DNA of 64,000 nt from Bacillus sp. A301a_S52 (GCA_024701455.1 JABXYP010000001.1:500001-564000); one strand, 5' to 3'. Shown: positions 46,104 through 55,617, counted from the stretch's first letter. Notes: generated by a model from the sequence alone, not told the origin. A program made the numbers and translations.

Positions 46104-46974
46104 AATGACAGGCGTGACGAAAGCAATTGATAAGACCTTTACATTTGGACCAGTTGATTTTAAGATTGAGCCGGGAACAGTGACAGCCTTAATCGGTAAC
46201 AATGGCGCAGGGAAAAGCACATTACTGCGCATATTGACGGGGATGGTATTTAATGATGAAGGTACAATCATGCGGTTTAGTCTTCAAATGAAGGATGTTG
46301 AGTGGAAAGAGCACATCGGTTACGTTCCCCAAACAATGATTGGCTATGACTACTTTACATTATCTCAGTTAGCCGATCTCTACAAGATTGGGTTTACAGA
46401 GTGGGATGAGGAGGCTTTTCAAAAATTAATAGACATGTTTGACCTGCCACTTTCAAAACGATTTGATGCTATGTCTACTGGTATGCAAAAACAAGGACTA
46501 CTCGTGCTTGCTTTAGCACGGAGAACAAAGCTACTTATTATGGATGAACCGTTAGCTGGGGTAGATATAGAAAGTCAAGTTAAAATGAGAGAGTTATGGG
46601 TCAATTACCTTGATGAAGATCCGGAAAGAGCTATATTATTTGCCACCCATATCCCAGAAGAAGTAAAAGAATTTGCAGATTATATTGTGTGTATGTACGA
46701 AGGGAAAATTACTGGTACGTATGAAAAGGATGAGCTTCAGCAACAATACGGGCGAATATGGGTCACTGCTAGAGAAGAAGAATTACGAAACCTCCCTGGT
46801 GTCATAGACGTAAAGCTTAGTGGTATGGCATGCGAGGTCATGACAAAAGCATTACCAGAAACAGAGCAAATGCTGGCTAATAAAGATTATGAGATTGTTA
46901 TGCGCCAGTCTCTTAGCTTCACAGATATTTTACACGCGCTTTTAAAAGAGAATAAGCAAAAGGAGAAGGTGTGA
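46096..46974 (+). CDS. ABC transporter ATP-binding protein (YtrB-like)
   Basis: A 292-residue ATPase. Walker A is GNNGAGKSTLL, the signature region is MSTGMQKQGLL (variant of LSGGQ), Walker B is LLIMDEPLAG, and the H-loop is FATHIPEE. The C-terminal extension (about 210-292) is typical of exporter ATPases. It is translationally coupled to the GntR regulator and most likely works with the 243-residue permease upstream. The GNNGAGK start is different enough from the next ATPase that they are not recent copies. Confidence 0.9.
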   Translation: MIEMTGVTKAIDKTFTFGPVDFKIEPGTVTALIGNNGAGKSTLLRILTGMVFNDEGTIMRFSLQMKDVEWKEHIGYVPQTMIGYDYFTLSQLADLYKIGFTEWDEEAFQKLIDMFDLPLSKRFDAMSTGMQKQGLLVLALARRTKLLIMDEPLAGVDIESQVKMRELWVNYLDEDPERAILFATHIPEEVKEFADYIVCMYEGKITGTYEKDELQQQYGRIWVTAREEELRNLPGVIDVKLSGMACEVMTKALPETEQMLANKDYEIVMRQSLSFTDILHALLKENKQKEKV

Positions 46975-47001
46975 GGTCATTAAAATGAAGGAGTGATAAA
47001 T

Positions 47002-47928
47002 GTGGAGAAGGTATTGAGTGTGGAAGGATTGGGTAAAAAATTTAAAACAACCCAAGCCATAAAAGATATTTCCTTTCACGTCAACAGAGGAGAAATCATG
47101 GCTATTTTAGGACCGAATGGGGCAGGTAAATCCACGACAATCCGCAACATCATGGGCATTATGTATCCAGATGAGGGGACGATTACGTTCCATAACCACC
47201 AAGAAGGAGATTTACCGAGGCATTCCATCGGCTATTTACCTGAAGAACGTGGACTTTATAAAAATGTCAATGTGATGGATGTGCTCCTCTACTTTGCTGA
47301 ACTGAAAGATTACCCTGTAAAAAAAGCGAAGGAGCGGGCGTTAACCTATTTAAAAAAATTAGGACTTGAAGGGAAAGAAAAAAGCTCTGTGGAAGAGCTA
47401 TCCAAAGGGATGGCACAAAAAGTGCAATTAATCGCATCCATTATCCACGAACCGGAACTTCTCATTTTAGACGAACCGTTTTCTGGTCTGGACCCCGTCA
47501 GCCAGGAATTATTTAAAGAGGAGATTATTGCGCTCGCTGCCAAAGGAACGGCGATTCTATTATCTTCTCATCAAATGAATCTAGTGGAAGAACTGTGTGA
47601 TCGCCTATATATGATTAACCAAGGACGAAAAGTCATCTATGGCACAATGGATGACGTAAAGGAACAGTATGCTAACTTTAAGTGCACGATAAAAGGGGTA
47701 AATGAGCGCTCGCTCTTAGAGAATATTCCGAATGTTCAGCGTATTGAGTATGCGGAGGGGAAATCTGTTCTTTATTTAGAAGGAGACGTTGATGCCTCAC
47801 AATGGATTCAACAGCTTCCAAAAGCGTTATCCATTCAGGAAATGGCAATTGACCGTATATCGTTACACGAAATCTTCATTGATATTGCCACAGGAAAGGA
47901 TAATCAAAAGGAGGTGCCGTATGCGTAA
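47002..47928 (+). CDS. ABC transporter ATP-binding protein (YhaQ/NatA-like)
   Basis: A 308-residue ATPase with Walker A GPNGAGKSTTIRNIMG, signature ELSKGMAQKVQLIASI, Walker B LLILDEPFSGLDP, and H-loop LSSHQMN. It has the C-terminal DUF4162-type domain of NatA/YhaQ-like ATPases. GTG 47002 is chosen because AAGGAG lies nine bases upstream; GTG 46993 is too near. It overlaps the following permease gene by 8 bp. The pair matches yhaQ-yhaP of Bacillus subtilis, and relatives export Na+ or unknown compounds. Confidence 0.9.
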   Translation: MEKVLSVEGLGKKFKTTQAIKDISFHVNRGEIMAILGPNGAGKSTTIRNIMGIMYPDEGTITFHNHQEGDLPRHSIGYLPEERGLYKNVNVMDVLLYFAELKDYPVKKAKERALTYLKKLGLEGKEKSSVEELSKGMAQKVQLIASIIHEPELLILDEPFSGLDPVSQELFKEEIIALAAKGTAILLSSHQMNLVEELCDRLYMINQGRKVIYGTMDDVKEQYANFKCTIKGVNERSLLENIPNVQRIEYAEGKSVLYLEGDVDASQWIQQLPKALSIQEMAIDRISLHEIFIDIATGKDNQKEVPYA

Positions 47929-49150
47929 CAGTTTAAAAGTAGCTAAGTGGGAAGTGAAACGAAATTTGAAACATAAATCATTTCTTATTTCATTATTCCT
48001 AACGCCGCTTATTTTTATTTTCTTTTTTACGATCCCCACGTTATTTCAAGGTTCTGACGATGACCAAGAAGAGCTTATTATTGATGTGTATGTAACAGAC
48101 GAATTAGGTGTGACTGATGATATTGAAAAACGTGTTCAAGACATGGCGAATTATTGGGTGGTCCATAGAGTAGCTGATCCTGAGCAGGCGTTAGAAGAAG
48201 TAAGGGAGGCAGAACGAGCAGTTTACCTTCCTTTAACAGAGGAGAATATAACGTCTGGTACGATTGATGTGGTTGCTTCAACAGAATTGGGTGATGTTGA
48301 GTTTAGTCAGCTTATGACGATTGAACCGATTATAAAAGCAGCCCAGCTGGAGGAATATGGACTTACAGATGATGAAGTTGCTGTTGCTGTTAATCCGATC
48401 GCCTTAGAGCGACAAAGTCCTGATACCTCCTCAGAAATGAATGAAACAGAGAGTATAGGGCCGCCATTTGAACGTATTATCCCGGCAGGGTTCGCTGGAC
48501 TTATTTTATTTTCAGTCGTCATTACAGGGATGATGATCTTTCAAAGTGCGTCTCAAGAGAAGAAAGAAAAAGTGGCCGAGATGGTGTTGTCATCACTAAC
48601 ACCTACAGAGCTTATGCAAGGGAAAATTATTGGCTATTTTGCATTAGGCCTTATTCAAAGTGTCGTATGGATTGCTATCGCTTCTCCCATAATCGTTTGG
48701 CGATTTGACCTTCCTGTTATGAGCTATTTATTTGTACCTGAATTAGCTATCTTAATTTTTATCGCTTTAGCAGGCTACTTACTGTTTGCTGCTATTTTTG
48801 TAGGTATCGGAGCTACTGTGGAGGATATGACAGCATCGAGCAATTTTCAAGGGCTTATCTTCATGCTACCGTGGCTGCCATTTATACTAATTGGACCAAT
48901 TCTACATGATCCAGAAGGATTGATTGCACAGGTGGGCTCCTTTGTTCCTGTCACAGCTCCAGGAGTATTGCTCATACGGTTAGCTATATTGGAGGAATGG
49001 CCTTGGATTGAAATCGTATTAGCACTAGTCGTGCTCGTCATAAGTATTTGGCTGTTAATGAAATTAGCTGGGAAGATCTTTAAAACAGGTATTTTGATGT
49101 ACGGAAAAAATGCTACTCCTCAAGAGATTTGGAAGTGGATGAGACAATAA
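47921..49150 (+). CDS. ABC-2 type permease (YhaP/NatB-like)
   Basis: A 409-residue membrane protein. It opens with NSLKVAKWEVKRNLKHKSF, a first helix, a large external domain (about 35-180), then five membrane helices (ILFSVVITGMMIFQSASQEK and onward). This is the NatB/YhaP topology. The ATG at 47921 follows AAAGGAGGT and overlaps the ATPase stop, so upstream in-frame residues are not part of the protein. It works with the YhaQ-like ATPase. Confidence 0.9.
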   Translation: MRNSLKVAKWEVKRNLKHKSFLISLFLTPLIFIFFFTIPTLFQGSDDDQEELIIDVYVTDELGVTDDIEKRVQDMANYWVVHRVADPEQALEEVREAERAVYLPLTEENITSGTIDVVASTELGDVEFSQLMTIEPIIKAAQLEEYGLTDDEVAVAVNPIALERQSPDTSSEMNETESIGPPFERIIPAGFAGLILFSVVITGMMIFQSASQEKKEKVAEMVLSSLTPTELMQGKIIGYFALGLIQSVVWIAIASPIIVWRFDLPVMSYLFVPELAILIFIALAGYLLFAAIFVGIGATVEDMTASSNFQGLIFMLPWLPFILIGPILHDPEGLIAQVGSFVPVTAPGVLLIRLAILEEWPWIEIVLALVVLVISIWLLMKLAGKIFKTGILMYGKNATPQEIWKWMRQ

Positions 49151-49256
49151 GCCTTTGTTATACATCTAGTTGAATCTGTGACATAGTGGACTTGACGATT
49201 AACAAAACGTTAGCTATTCTAGGAGTAGAGTTAATATAGAACGGAGGTGGATAGAG

Positions 49257-49454
49257 ATGAACCAAGCTGTTTTTAACAAAGCACGACAACGTTATGTTAC
49301 ATTTTTATATATTGTTCGTGCTGTTTTTTATGCTGTTGTTCTCAAAGGGAGAAGTCTGCCCTTTTTTAGCAACTTCATACAGGATAACAAAACAGTAAGA
49401 GCATCTCTATCCCAAGATATAATAAGAACGAGCGACGTGGGAGAGCTTACTTAA
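49257..49454 (+). CDS. 65-codon leader ORF before the ABC-F gene
   Basis: The ATG at 49257 is preceded by ACGGAGGTGG. The peptide (QAVFNKARQRYVTFLYIVRA and onward) is not recognised. Its last codons and stop (49452-49454) lie inside an intrinsic terminator hairpin, and a second terminator follows before the ABC-F gene. Leader peptides before ABC-F resistance genes such as vmlR often regulate by ribosome stalling and attenuation. The arrangement suggests the same. A small functional protein cannot be excluded. Confidence 0.6.
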   Translation: MNQAVFNKARQRYVTFLYIVRAVFYAVVLKGRSLPFFSNFIQDNKTVRASLSQDIIRTSDVGELT

Positions 49455-49467
49455 AGCTCTCTTTTTC
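49441..49467 (+). terminator. Leader terminator 1 overlapping the end of the leader ORF
   Basis: GAGAGCTT (49441-49448) and AAGCTCTC (49454-49461) pair perfectly, followed by TTTTT. The leader stop codon is in the loop and start of the second arm, so a translating ribosome would block it. Confidence 0.8.
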
Positions 49468-49595
49468 TATAGGCAAAATATAAGCTATAGTGGTGTTATT
49501 TAGGTTTTTTACCTATGTCACACACGTCGTTGCATGTCGTCAGAAGACACGTAAAATATGTGTTTTTCTGTAGACGATATTATGTAAATTTAGGG

Positions 49596-49624
49596 CCGTG
49601 GGGATTTCTTCCTCACGGTTTTTT
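49596..49624 (+). terminator. Leader terminator 2 before the ABC-F gene
   Basis: CCGTGGGG and CCTCACGG form an 8-bp stem (one G-T) followed by TTTTTT, 31 bases before the ABC-F ATG. It would normally stop transcription before the resistance-like gene. Confidence 0.85.
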
Positions 49625-49655
49625 GTGTTGGTAAAACGAAAAGGAGGGCTAAACC

Positions 49656-51524
49656 ATGATAAGGTGCAGCGGAAAAAATGTCACACAGTCATTTACTGGC
49701 GAGTCTATTTTAACTAACATTTCTTTTGAGATAAAAGCAGGGGATCGTATTGGGATTGTAGGACGGAATGGTAGTGGGAAAACAACGTTATTACGCTTAT
49801 TAGCAAGTGACGAAACACCAACTAGTGGGCATATACATTGGAAAAAAGGAACAGAGATAGGATATTTAGCACAAATACCTCATTATCCTAAAGAGATGAC
49901 AGTAAGAGATGTCTTATTAACAGCCTTCGAAAATTTGCGAGCGATGGAAAAGGAATTAATTGAGCTAGAAAGGCAAATGGCTGAGGAACGAGATGAACAA
50001 GTTTTAATGAAGCTAGCCAGTCTTTACGGAGAAAAACAAGAGCACTTTAGTGCTGTTGGAGGTTATGAAATAGAGAGTCAACTAAATAAAGTTGCTTTTG
50101 GTCTTCACATAATGTCTCTCCTTGATACCGCATTTAACAGCATTAGTGGCGGTGAGAAAACAAAAGTTTGTTTAGCCGTCCTCTTACTTAAAAAACCCGA
50201 TCTATTACTCTTAGATGAACCGACTAACCATCTGGATTTAGAGGCTGTCGAATGGTTGTCTGGCTTTTTGAAAGGCGTGGATGGAACGGTTGTTATTGTC
50301 TCGCATGATCGCTATTTTCTCGATGAGACGGTGACCAAAATATTGGATTTAGAAGAGGGAGAACTAACGGTTTATCATACGAATTATTCACGCTATGTGA
50401 AAGAAAAAGAAAAACGGCTGTTAGATGAGTTTCAAAAATATGAACAGCAACAAAAAAAGATTAAAAAAATGAAGGAAGCGATTAAACGATTAAGAGACTG
50501 GGCAAATAGAGCAAATCCTCCCAATGAAGGTTTGCACAAAAGGGCGAGAAATATGGAACGAGCATTACAAAGGATGACTAAAATAGCTCGTCCTCCCATC
50601 GACAAAAAGAAAATGGCTTTACACCTAGAGGCTACGCACCGAAGTGGTACAGATGTGCTTGTAATTGATAATCTCTCGAAAGTCTTTAACACAAAAAACG
50701 TGCTACAAAATATTGTACTGCATCTCCGGTATAAAGAGCGCACCGTTATCATTGGAAACAATGGTGCAGGCAAGTCTACACTTCTTCGCATTATTCTAGG
50801 TGAAGTGATGCCAGATACCGGAAGTGTAAAAATAGGCAGCGGTGTGAAAATAGGCTACCTTGCTCAGCACGTATTCAATGATGACGACCTGCAAGCTAAA
50901 TCTGTGATGGAAGTGTATCGTGAGGAAGTAGCTGTGTCAGAGGAGGAAGCTCGTCATCATTTAGCACGCTTTCTATTTTTCGGCTATGCCGTTTATCGAA
51001 AACTCTCTCAGCTTAGTGGCGGAGAGAAAATGCGACTGCGGCTAGCACAATTGATGTATCAAGATATTAATCTTCTCATACTTGACGAGCCGACAAATCA
51101 TCTCGACATTGAATCACGTGATGTCTTAGAAGAAGTGCTTGAATCGTTTGAGGGTACGGTATTAGCAGTGTCCCATGATAGATACTTCATTAATAAATTG
51201 TTCGATCGTGTTTGTTGGTTAAATAATGGGAAGATGAAGGTATTTGATGGGAATTATGAGTGGGCTAAACGAAAAATGAAGGAAATGGAGGACGTGAAGG
51301 AGAGGAAAATACTTACTTCGGGCACGCCAGCTCCAGTTAGTCAAATAAAAAGACGAACAGTAGGTGATGTAGAAGTGGCACTTGAACGAGTGGAAAGTCA
51401 ACTGTACGAAATACAAAAAGACAAGGGACCAGCTGATGAACAGCTAATATTAGAGAAAAAAAGAGAGGCGCTTTACATTGAATTAGCGTCTGTTGAGGAG
51501 GACGAAAATGAAGAACTTGATTGA
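49656..51524 (+). CDS. ABC-F family ATPase (ribosome-associated, antibiotic-resistance-like)
   Basis: A 622-residue protein with two ABC ATPase domains and no membrane part. The first domain has GRNGSGKTTLLRLLAS, SISGGEKTK and LLLLDEPTNHLDL; the second has GNNGAGKSTLLRIILG, QLSGGEKMR and LLILDEPTNHLDI. The interdomain linker (RDWANRANPPNEGLHKRARN) is the P-site tRNA-interaction motif region. Such proteins rescue or protect ribosomes, some giving resistance to lincosamides or pleuromutilins. Which drug, if any, cannot be inferred. Two leader terminators and a leader ORF precede it, and its stop overlaps an AAC(3)-family gene. Confidence 0.9.
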   Translation: MIRCSGKNVTQSFTGESILTNISFEIKAGDRIGIVGRNGSGKTTLLRLLASDETPTSGHIHWKKGTEIGYLAQIPHYPKEMTVRDVLLTAFENLRAMEKELIELERQMAEERDEQVLMKLASLYGEKQEHFSAVGGYEIESQLNKVAFGLHIMSLLDTAFNSISGGEKTKVCLAVLLLKKPDLLLLDEPTNHLDLEAVEWLSGFLKGVDGTVVIVSHDRYFLDETVTKILDLEEGELTVYHTNYSRYVKEKEKRLLDEFQKYEQQQKKIKKMKEAIKRLRDWANRANPPNEGLHKRARNMERALQRMTKIARPPIDKKKMALHLEATHRSGTDVLVIDNLSKVFNTKNVLQNIVLHLRYKERTVIIGNNGAGKSTLLRIILGEVMPDTGSVKIGSGVKIGYLAQHVFNDDDLQAKSVMEVYREEVAVSEEEARHHLARFLFFGYAVYRKLSQLSGGEKMRLRLAQLMYQDINLLILDEPTNHLDIESRDVLEEVLESFEGTVLAVSHDRYFINKLFDRVCWLNNGKMKVFDGNYEWAKRKMKEMEDVKERKILTSGTPAPVSQIKRRTVGDVEVALERVESQLYEIQKDKGPADEQLILEKKREALYIELASVEEDENEELD

Positions 51525-52311
51525 AGCGACACAGAAAATGAATACTGTTGAGTCACTAACGGCCAGCTTAAGGCAGATAGGTGTTCAAGGCGGAATGACC
51601 CTTCTCGTTCACTCCTCATTATCAGCTTTTGGATGGACAAATGGCGGCCCAGTAGCCGTAATACAGGCGTTAATAGAGACAGTAACCGAGCAAGGCACAC
51701 TTGTTATGCCTACGCAAAGCGGTGATTTAAGTGATCCAAAAAATTGGCAGTCACCTGCTGTACCGAAAGAGTGGTGGAAAGAGATTAGATCAACGATGCC
51801 AGCGTATGATCCTGAGGTGACACCGACAAGCGGTATGGGGCAAATCCCAGAATTATTCCGTACATGGCCTGGTGTTATAAGAAGCGGTCACCCCTTATTG
51901 TCTTTTGCCTCTTGGGGCAAGAAGAGTGGCGAAATGATGGCTGATCATCAATTAGCGTTTGGATTAGGTGAAGCATCACCACTAGCTAAGTTGTATGATG
52001 CGGATGCTTATGTCTTATTTCTAGGCACTCATTATGACACTAACACATGCTTTCATCTCGGAGAATATCGTGCCCCCATGTATCAAATCCAATGGCAAGG
52101 GGCACCGGTTATCTGCAATGGTCAACACCAATGGGTGACGTATTGTGATATTATGTTTGCCGAAGAAGAGTTTTCTAAAATGGGTGATGCCTTTGAACGA
52201 AACTACAAAGTAATAAAAGGACATGTAGGTCAAGCTGAAACACGCTTATTTTCGCTTCGACAGGCTGTTGATTTTTCAACTCATTGGTTTGCTGAAAAAA
52301 GAAAAGGATAA
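51508..52311 (+). CDS. Aminoglycoside N3-acetyltransferase family protein (YokD-like)
   Basis: A 267-residue member of the AAC(3) family. Family blocks seen are LVHSSLSAFGWTNGGP, LVMPTQSGDLSDP, SGHPLLSFASWGKKS, and VLFLGTHYDTNTCFHLGE. These enzymes transfer acetyl from acetyl-CoA to the 3-amino group of aminoglycosides, though chromosomal Bacillus members can be poor at this. The ATG at 51508 follows GAGGAGG. It overlaps the ABC-F gene by 17 bp, giving a two-gene operon that looks like an antibiotic-response unit. Confidence 0.9.
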   Translation: MKNLIEATQKMNTVESLTASLRQIGVQGGMTLLVHSSLSAFGWTNGGPVAVIQALIETVTEQGTLVMPTQSGDLSDPKNWQSPAVPKEWWKEIRSTMPAYDPEVTPTSGMGQIPELFRTWPGVIRSGHPLLSFASWGKKSGEMMADHQLAFGLGEASPLAKLYDADAYVLFLGTHYDTNTCFHLGEYRAPMYQIQWQGAPVICNGQHQWVTYCDIMFAEEEFSKMGDAFERNYKVIKGHVGQAETRLFSLRQAVDFSTHWFAEKRKG

Positions 52312-52442
52312 AATGAGATGTTTAATATTAAAGATGACTTCACAATGATGTTTTAACACGCATTATAGGCAATACATTTCATTTAATATGTTGATGAACA
52401 AACGAACATTTAATCAGCGGGAATTTTATGAACGCTTATGTG

Positions 52443-52580
52443 TGATAAAAAGTGACCGAAACGTAAGACGGTGACTCTCTGAGGATTGAACGCAGTCTTT
52501 GCTAGGGGCCACCGAGCAAAAGTTAGCTGCAGACAAACTCTCATAAAAGTGTCCGTCTGAAGTGAAGGTCACTTTCATGA
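52443..52580 (+). repeat. MITE-like element R3 with terminal inverted repeats
   Basis: The left end TGATAAAAAGTGACC (52443-52457) is nearly the reverse complement of the right end GGTCACTTTCATGA (52567-52580). The right part resembles 55849-55894 (CCGTCTGAA, TGAAGGTCAC). It fills most of the 52312-52719 gap. No gene lies inside. Confidence 0.5.
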
Positions 52581-52719
52581 ATCTAATCATTAGTGATTAG
52601 GAAAGAAGGCGACACTGAACAGGGGGCTTAAAGGCGGTTAAACCATTTTATCCAAACGACCTGTATCGTAAAAAGTAGTGTATGATAAGCATAGTATTAC
52701 GCACAAGGAGGAAGATACC

Positions 52720-53742
52720 ATGGTTCTATTTGAAATGAAAGACGTGGAAAAACGCCGAGAAAATACAATTGTTTTTTCACCTTTCCACCTTTCGATTAAT
52801 GAAGGTGAAATAGTATCGGTTCATACAACGACTGATGGTCGCAAGCAACTGTTAAATTGGTTGTCTGGAAACGATCCGATTACAGGTGGAGAAATACGTA
52901 TAGGAAACAGTGAAATAGCAAGTGGTGTTTGGCGGTATAATCCAGAATTGGGCGTGATATTTCTTGAAGAGGGGATATATCCTCGTTTAAGTGTAAAAGA
53001 GCATCTCGTTTTTTTAAAAAGACTCTTCCAATCACGGGAGAAAGTTGAGATCGTGGCCCGCAAACTTCAGCTTGAACACCGTTTGCAAACGAAAGCTAAA
53101 CATCTGTCATATTCTGAAATGAGACGCTTAACTATGGCGAAGTTATTTTTTCAAAATCCATTGGTTATGGTGATAGAAGAGCCAGATCAAAATGTGGACA
53201 TAGAAACAAAGCGGATTCTCATTAATCTTTTCTATGAACTTAAAGAAGAGGGGAAGTCATTGTTAATTTTAACAAGTAACATGGAGGCAGCTATAACTTT
53301 TGGTGAATCTGTGTACCGTCTTAATGAAAATGGATTAGAAACTGTAGATATGAAGACAGGATATTCAGATCCTCCAGCTTCCATTGAGGAACTGACAGAT
53401 TTTAAAATTAACAAAATCCCTTCGAAAGTAAACGACAAACTCATTCTGTTTGATCCGACAGAAATTGATTATATAGAAAGTTATAGTGGTCAATCCCATT
53501 TACACATACGTAATGAATCATTTAAGTGTGTCTTCACGATGCAGGAGTTAGAGGATAAATTACGGTCTTTCGGATTTTTTCGCTGCCATCGTTCTTACAT
53601 AGTGAACTTACAAAAAGTAAGAGAAGTTATGACATGGACGAGAAACAGCTATAGCCTTATTATTGATGACAAAGGACATTCACAAATTCCCCTTTCAAAA
53701 AACAAGATGACAGAATTAAAGGATATATTGGGGCTAAAATAA
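52720..53742 (+). CDS. LytTR regulator fused to a degenerate ABC ATPase-like domain
   Basis: A 340-residue fusion. Residues 1-215 resemble an ABC ATP-binding domain, but the Walker A site (VSVHTTTDGRKQLLNWLSG) lacks the GxGKS/T sequence. The signature region is LSYSEMRRLTMAKLFF and the Walker B-like region is LVMVIEEPDQN. Residues 240-340 are a LytTR DNA-binding domain (IDYIESYSGQSHLHIR and FFRCHRSYIVNLQKVREV). It sits upstream of an ABC transporter pair on the same strand and probably regulates it, perhaps sensing the transporter through its dead ATPase domain. ATG 52720 follows AGGAGG. Confidence 0.86.
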   Translation: MVLFEMKDVEKRRENTIVFSPFHLSINEGEIVSVHTTTDGRKQLLNWLSGNDPITGGEIRIGNSEIASGVWRYNPELGVIFLEEGIYPRLSVKEHLVFLKRLFQSREKVEIVARKLQLEHRLQTKAKHLSYSEMRRLTMAKLFFQNPLVMVIEEPDQNVDIETKRILINLFYELKEEGKSLLILTSNMEAAITFGESVYRLNENGLETVDMKTGYSDPPASIEELTDFKINKIPSKVNDKLILFDPTEIDYIESYSGQSHLHIRNESFKCVFTMQELEDKLRSFGFFRCHRSYIVNLQKVREVMTWTRNSYSLIIDDKGHSQIPLSKNKMTELKDILGLK

Positions 53743-53848
53743 CGCCGTTCAACTGCTAAAATACTCTTTTCATCGAAAAACAGCTGCGCCTCCTCTCACT
53801 ATTCTTTAAGCTTATGATGTACCGAAAGCAACTAAATGAGGAGGCTGC

Positions 53849-54706
53849 ATGATGAACGCAATGATAAGTGTGGAGGAATTAAATAAACATTTCTCTAATG
53901 AAAAGGCGCTGGACGGACTAACGTTTGATGTGGAACAAGGAGAAATTTTTGGATTTCTCGGGCCAAGCGGTGCGGGGAAAACAACGACGATTAAAATTTT
54001 GACGGGGCAACTTCCTCCGACTAGTGGGAAAGCAACGTTATTTAATGTGGACTCTAAGGCAGTGAATACCCCAAAGTACTTAAAACGTTTGGGAATCATG
54101 ACAGATAACAGTGGTCTGTATCAAAGGCTAAATGTTTATGAAAACTTGAAATTATATGCCGAGTTATACGAGGTTTCTAATCCAAAAAAGAGAATACATG
54201 ATGTGCTGGAGATTGTAAATCTGTCAAATGCACAGAAAAAACAAGTGTCGAAGTTATCGAAAGGCATGACTCAAAGAGTGCTCCTTGCCAGGGCTATTTT
54301 GCATGAACCAGAATTACTTTTCCTTGATGAACCGACGGCAGCTCTTGACCCATCTAATTCGCAACATATCCATAATGGGTTAAGAGAACTAAATAAAAAA
54401 GGAACGACGATTTTTTTGACGACGCATGATATGTTTGAAGCGGAAACATTGTGTAACCGAGTCGCATTTTTAAATAAAGGGTGTGTACAGCTTCTTGATG
54501 AACCAAGAAAGCTTCGCCGTCAGTTTTCAGACAACACGATGACAGTGGAATTAGCCAATGGAAAGAAACGGGTTTTATCAATGGGAACAGAAAGCGCACA
54601 ACCCCTGTATGATCTTATGAAAAATGGAGAGGTAATGGCTATCACGTCTAATGAACCAACTTTAGGTGACATTTTTGTAAATATTACAGGGAGGGAATTG
54701 GTATGA
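53849..54706 (+). CDS. ABC transporter ATP-binding protein
   Basis: A 285-residue ATPase with Walker A GPSGAGKTTTIKILTG, signature KLSKGMTQRVLLARAI, Walker B LLFLDEPTAALDP, and H-loop LTTHDMFEA. It is of the drug or bacteriocin-exporter type. The ATG at 53849 follows GAGGAGG. It overlaps the permease by 4 bp, and its LytTR/ABC-fusion regulator is directly upstream. Confidence 0.93.
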   Translation: MMNAMISVEELNKHFSNEKALDGLTFDVEQGEIFGFLGPSGAGKTTTIKILTGQLPPTSGKATLFNVDSKAVNTPKYLKRLGIMTDNSGLYQRLNVYENLKLYAELYEVSNPKKRIHDVLEIVNLSNAQKKQVSKLSKGMTQRVLLARAILHEPELLFLDEPTAALDPSNSQHIHNGLRELNKKGTTIFLTTHDMFEAETLCNRVAFLNKGCVQLLDEPRKLRRQFSDNTMTVELANGKKRVLSMGTESAQPLYDLMKNGEVMAITSNEPTLGDIFVNITGRELV

Positions 54707-55416
54707 CATTTTCAATGAAAAGAATGTACGCTATTTTTAATAAAGACTTGAAAGATTTATCTAAAAATATGTATGTACTCACAACAATTGTTACGCCCGT
54801 TGTTTTAGCTTTTCTTTTCTCAAGACAAGATGAACTCATATTGCAAATGCATTATTTAATTATAAACCTAACCTTTGCTACAGTAGCGACATTTGTTCAA
54901 AGTGCTCTCATAGCAGAAGAAAAAGAAAAGAATACGCTGAGAGGACTGATGATGTCCCCTGCTTCTATTGGTGAAATTCTTATTGGGAAAAGTCTCGTAA
55001 GTACTATTATGACGGTGGTTACTTTAATTGTGTGTATGCGTATTATGGGGTATTCACTGGGGGATGCACCAATTCTTATCGTCGCTTTTGTCCTCGTGAT
55101 TAGTTTTTACATTGCACTCGGTACGTGGCTTGGTCTCGTTACCCGATCATTGATTGAAGCCTCTATCATGATTGTGCCTATTATGTTTCTTTTAGGAATG
55201 GGGACCTTATTAATTGAAATTATCGGTGAATATCCAATCCTGTCGTTTTTAGAATATTTACCGAATTTCCAGCTAGAGTTTTTAGCCTTACGTGTAGAAG
55301 AAGGAGCTAGTTGGACAAACTTAGGAAGTTATTTTAGTCTTATCGTTCTCTGGCTTATCGTTATGTGTAGTCTTATCGTAATCACCTATCGAAAGCGTGC
55401 AGTTAATGGAGAATAA
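54703..55416 (+). CDS. ABC-2 type permease
   Basis: A 237-residue membrane protein with six hydrophobic segments and no large external domain. It opens with MYAIFNKDLKDLSKNMYVLT and includes IAEEKEKNTLRGLMMSPAS, the loop that usually contacts the ATPase in ABC-2 exporters. Its start overlaps the ATPase stop by ATGA. It is followed by a strong terminator. Confidence 0.9.
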   Translation: MTFSMKRMYAIFNKDLKDLSKNMYVLTTIVTPVVLAFLFSRQDELILQMHYLIINLTFATVATFVQSALIAEEKEKNTLRGLMMSPASIGEILIGKSLVSTIMTVVTLIVCMRIMGYSLGDAPILIVAFVLVISFYIALGTWLGLVTRSLIEASIMIVPIMFLLGMGTLLIEIIGEYPILSFLEYLPNFQLEFLALRVEEGASWTNLGSYFSLIVLWLIVMCSLIVITYRKRAVNGE

Positions 55417-55437
55417 CTTAATAATTTCCCGGGAAAT

Positions 55438-55468
55438 GACACCTTTGTTTAAAGAGAGGTGTCTTTTT
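55438..55468 (+). terminator. Intrinsic terminator of the LytTR-linked ABC operon
   Basis: GACACCT and AGGTGTC form a 7-bp stem followed by TTTTT, 22 bases after the stop codon. Confidence 0.85.
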
Positions 55469-55568
55469 CTGACAGATACTGATCATTGTAAAGAAAATGA
55501 CTAAATTGTATTGATAATGCGATGATATGACCTTGTGGTTAAAAGAGTATTAAGATATGTTACAGCGG

Positions 55569-55597
55569 TTGACATACGATAATGAGTGCTGTAAATT
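55569..55597 (+). promoter_or_regulatory. Sigma-A promoter of the SAM riboswitch leader
   Basis: TTGACA (55569-55574), a 17-base spacer, then TAAATT (55592-55597). It starts about 25 bases before the aptamer. Confidence 0.7.
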
Positions 55598-55617
55598 AAA
55601 TAACAACTCACATAATT

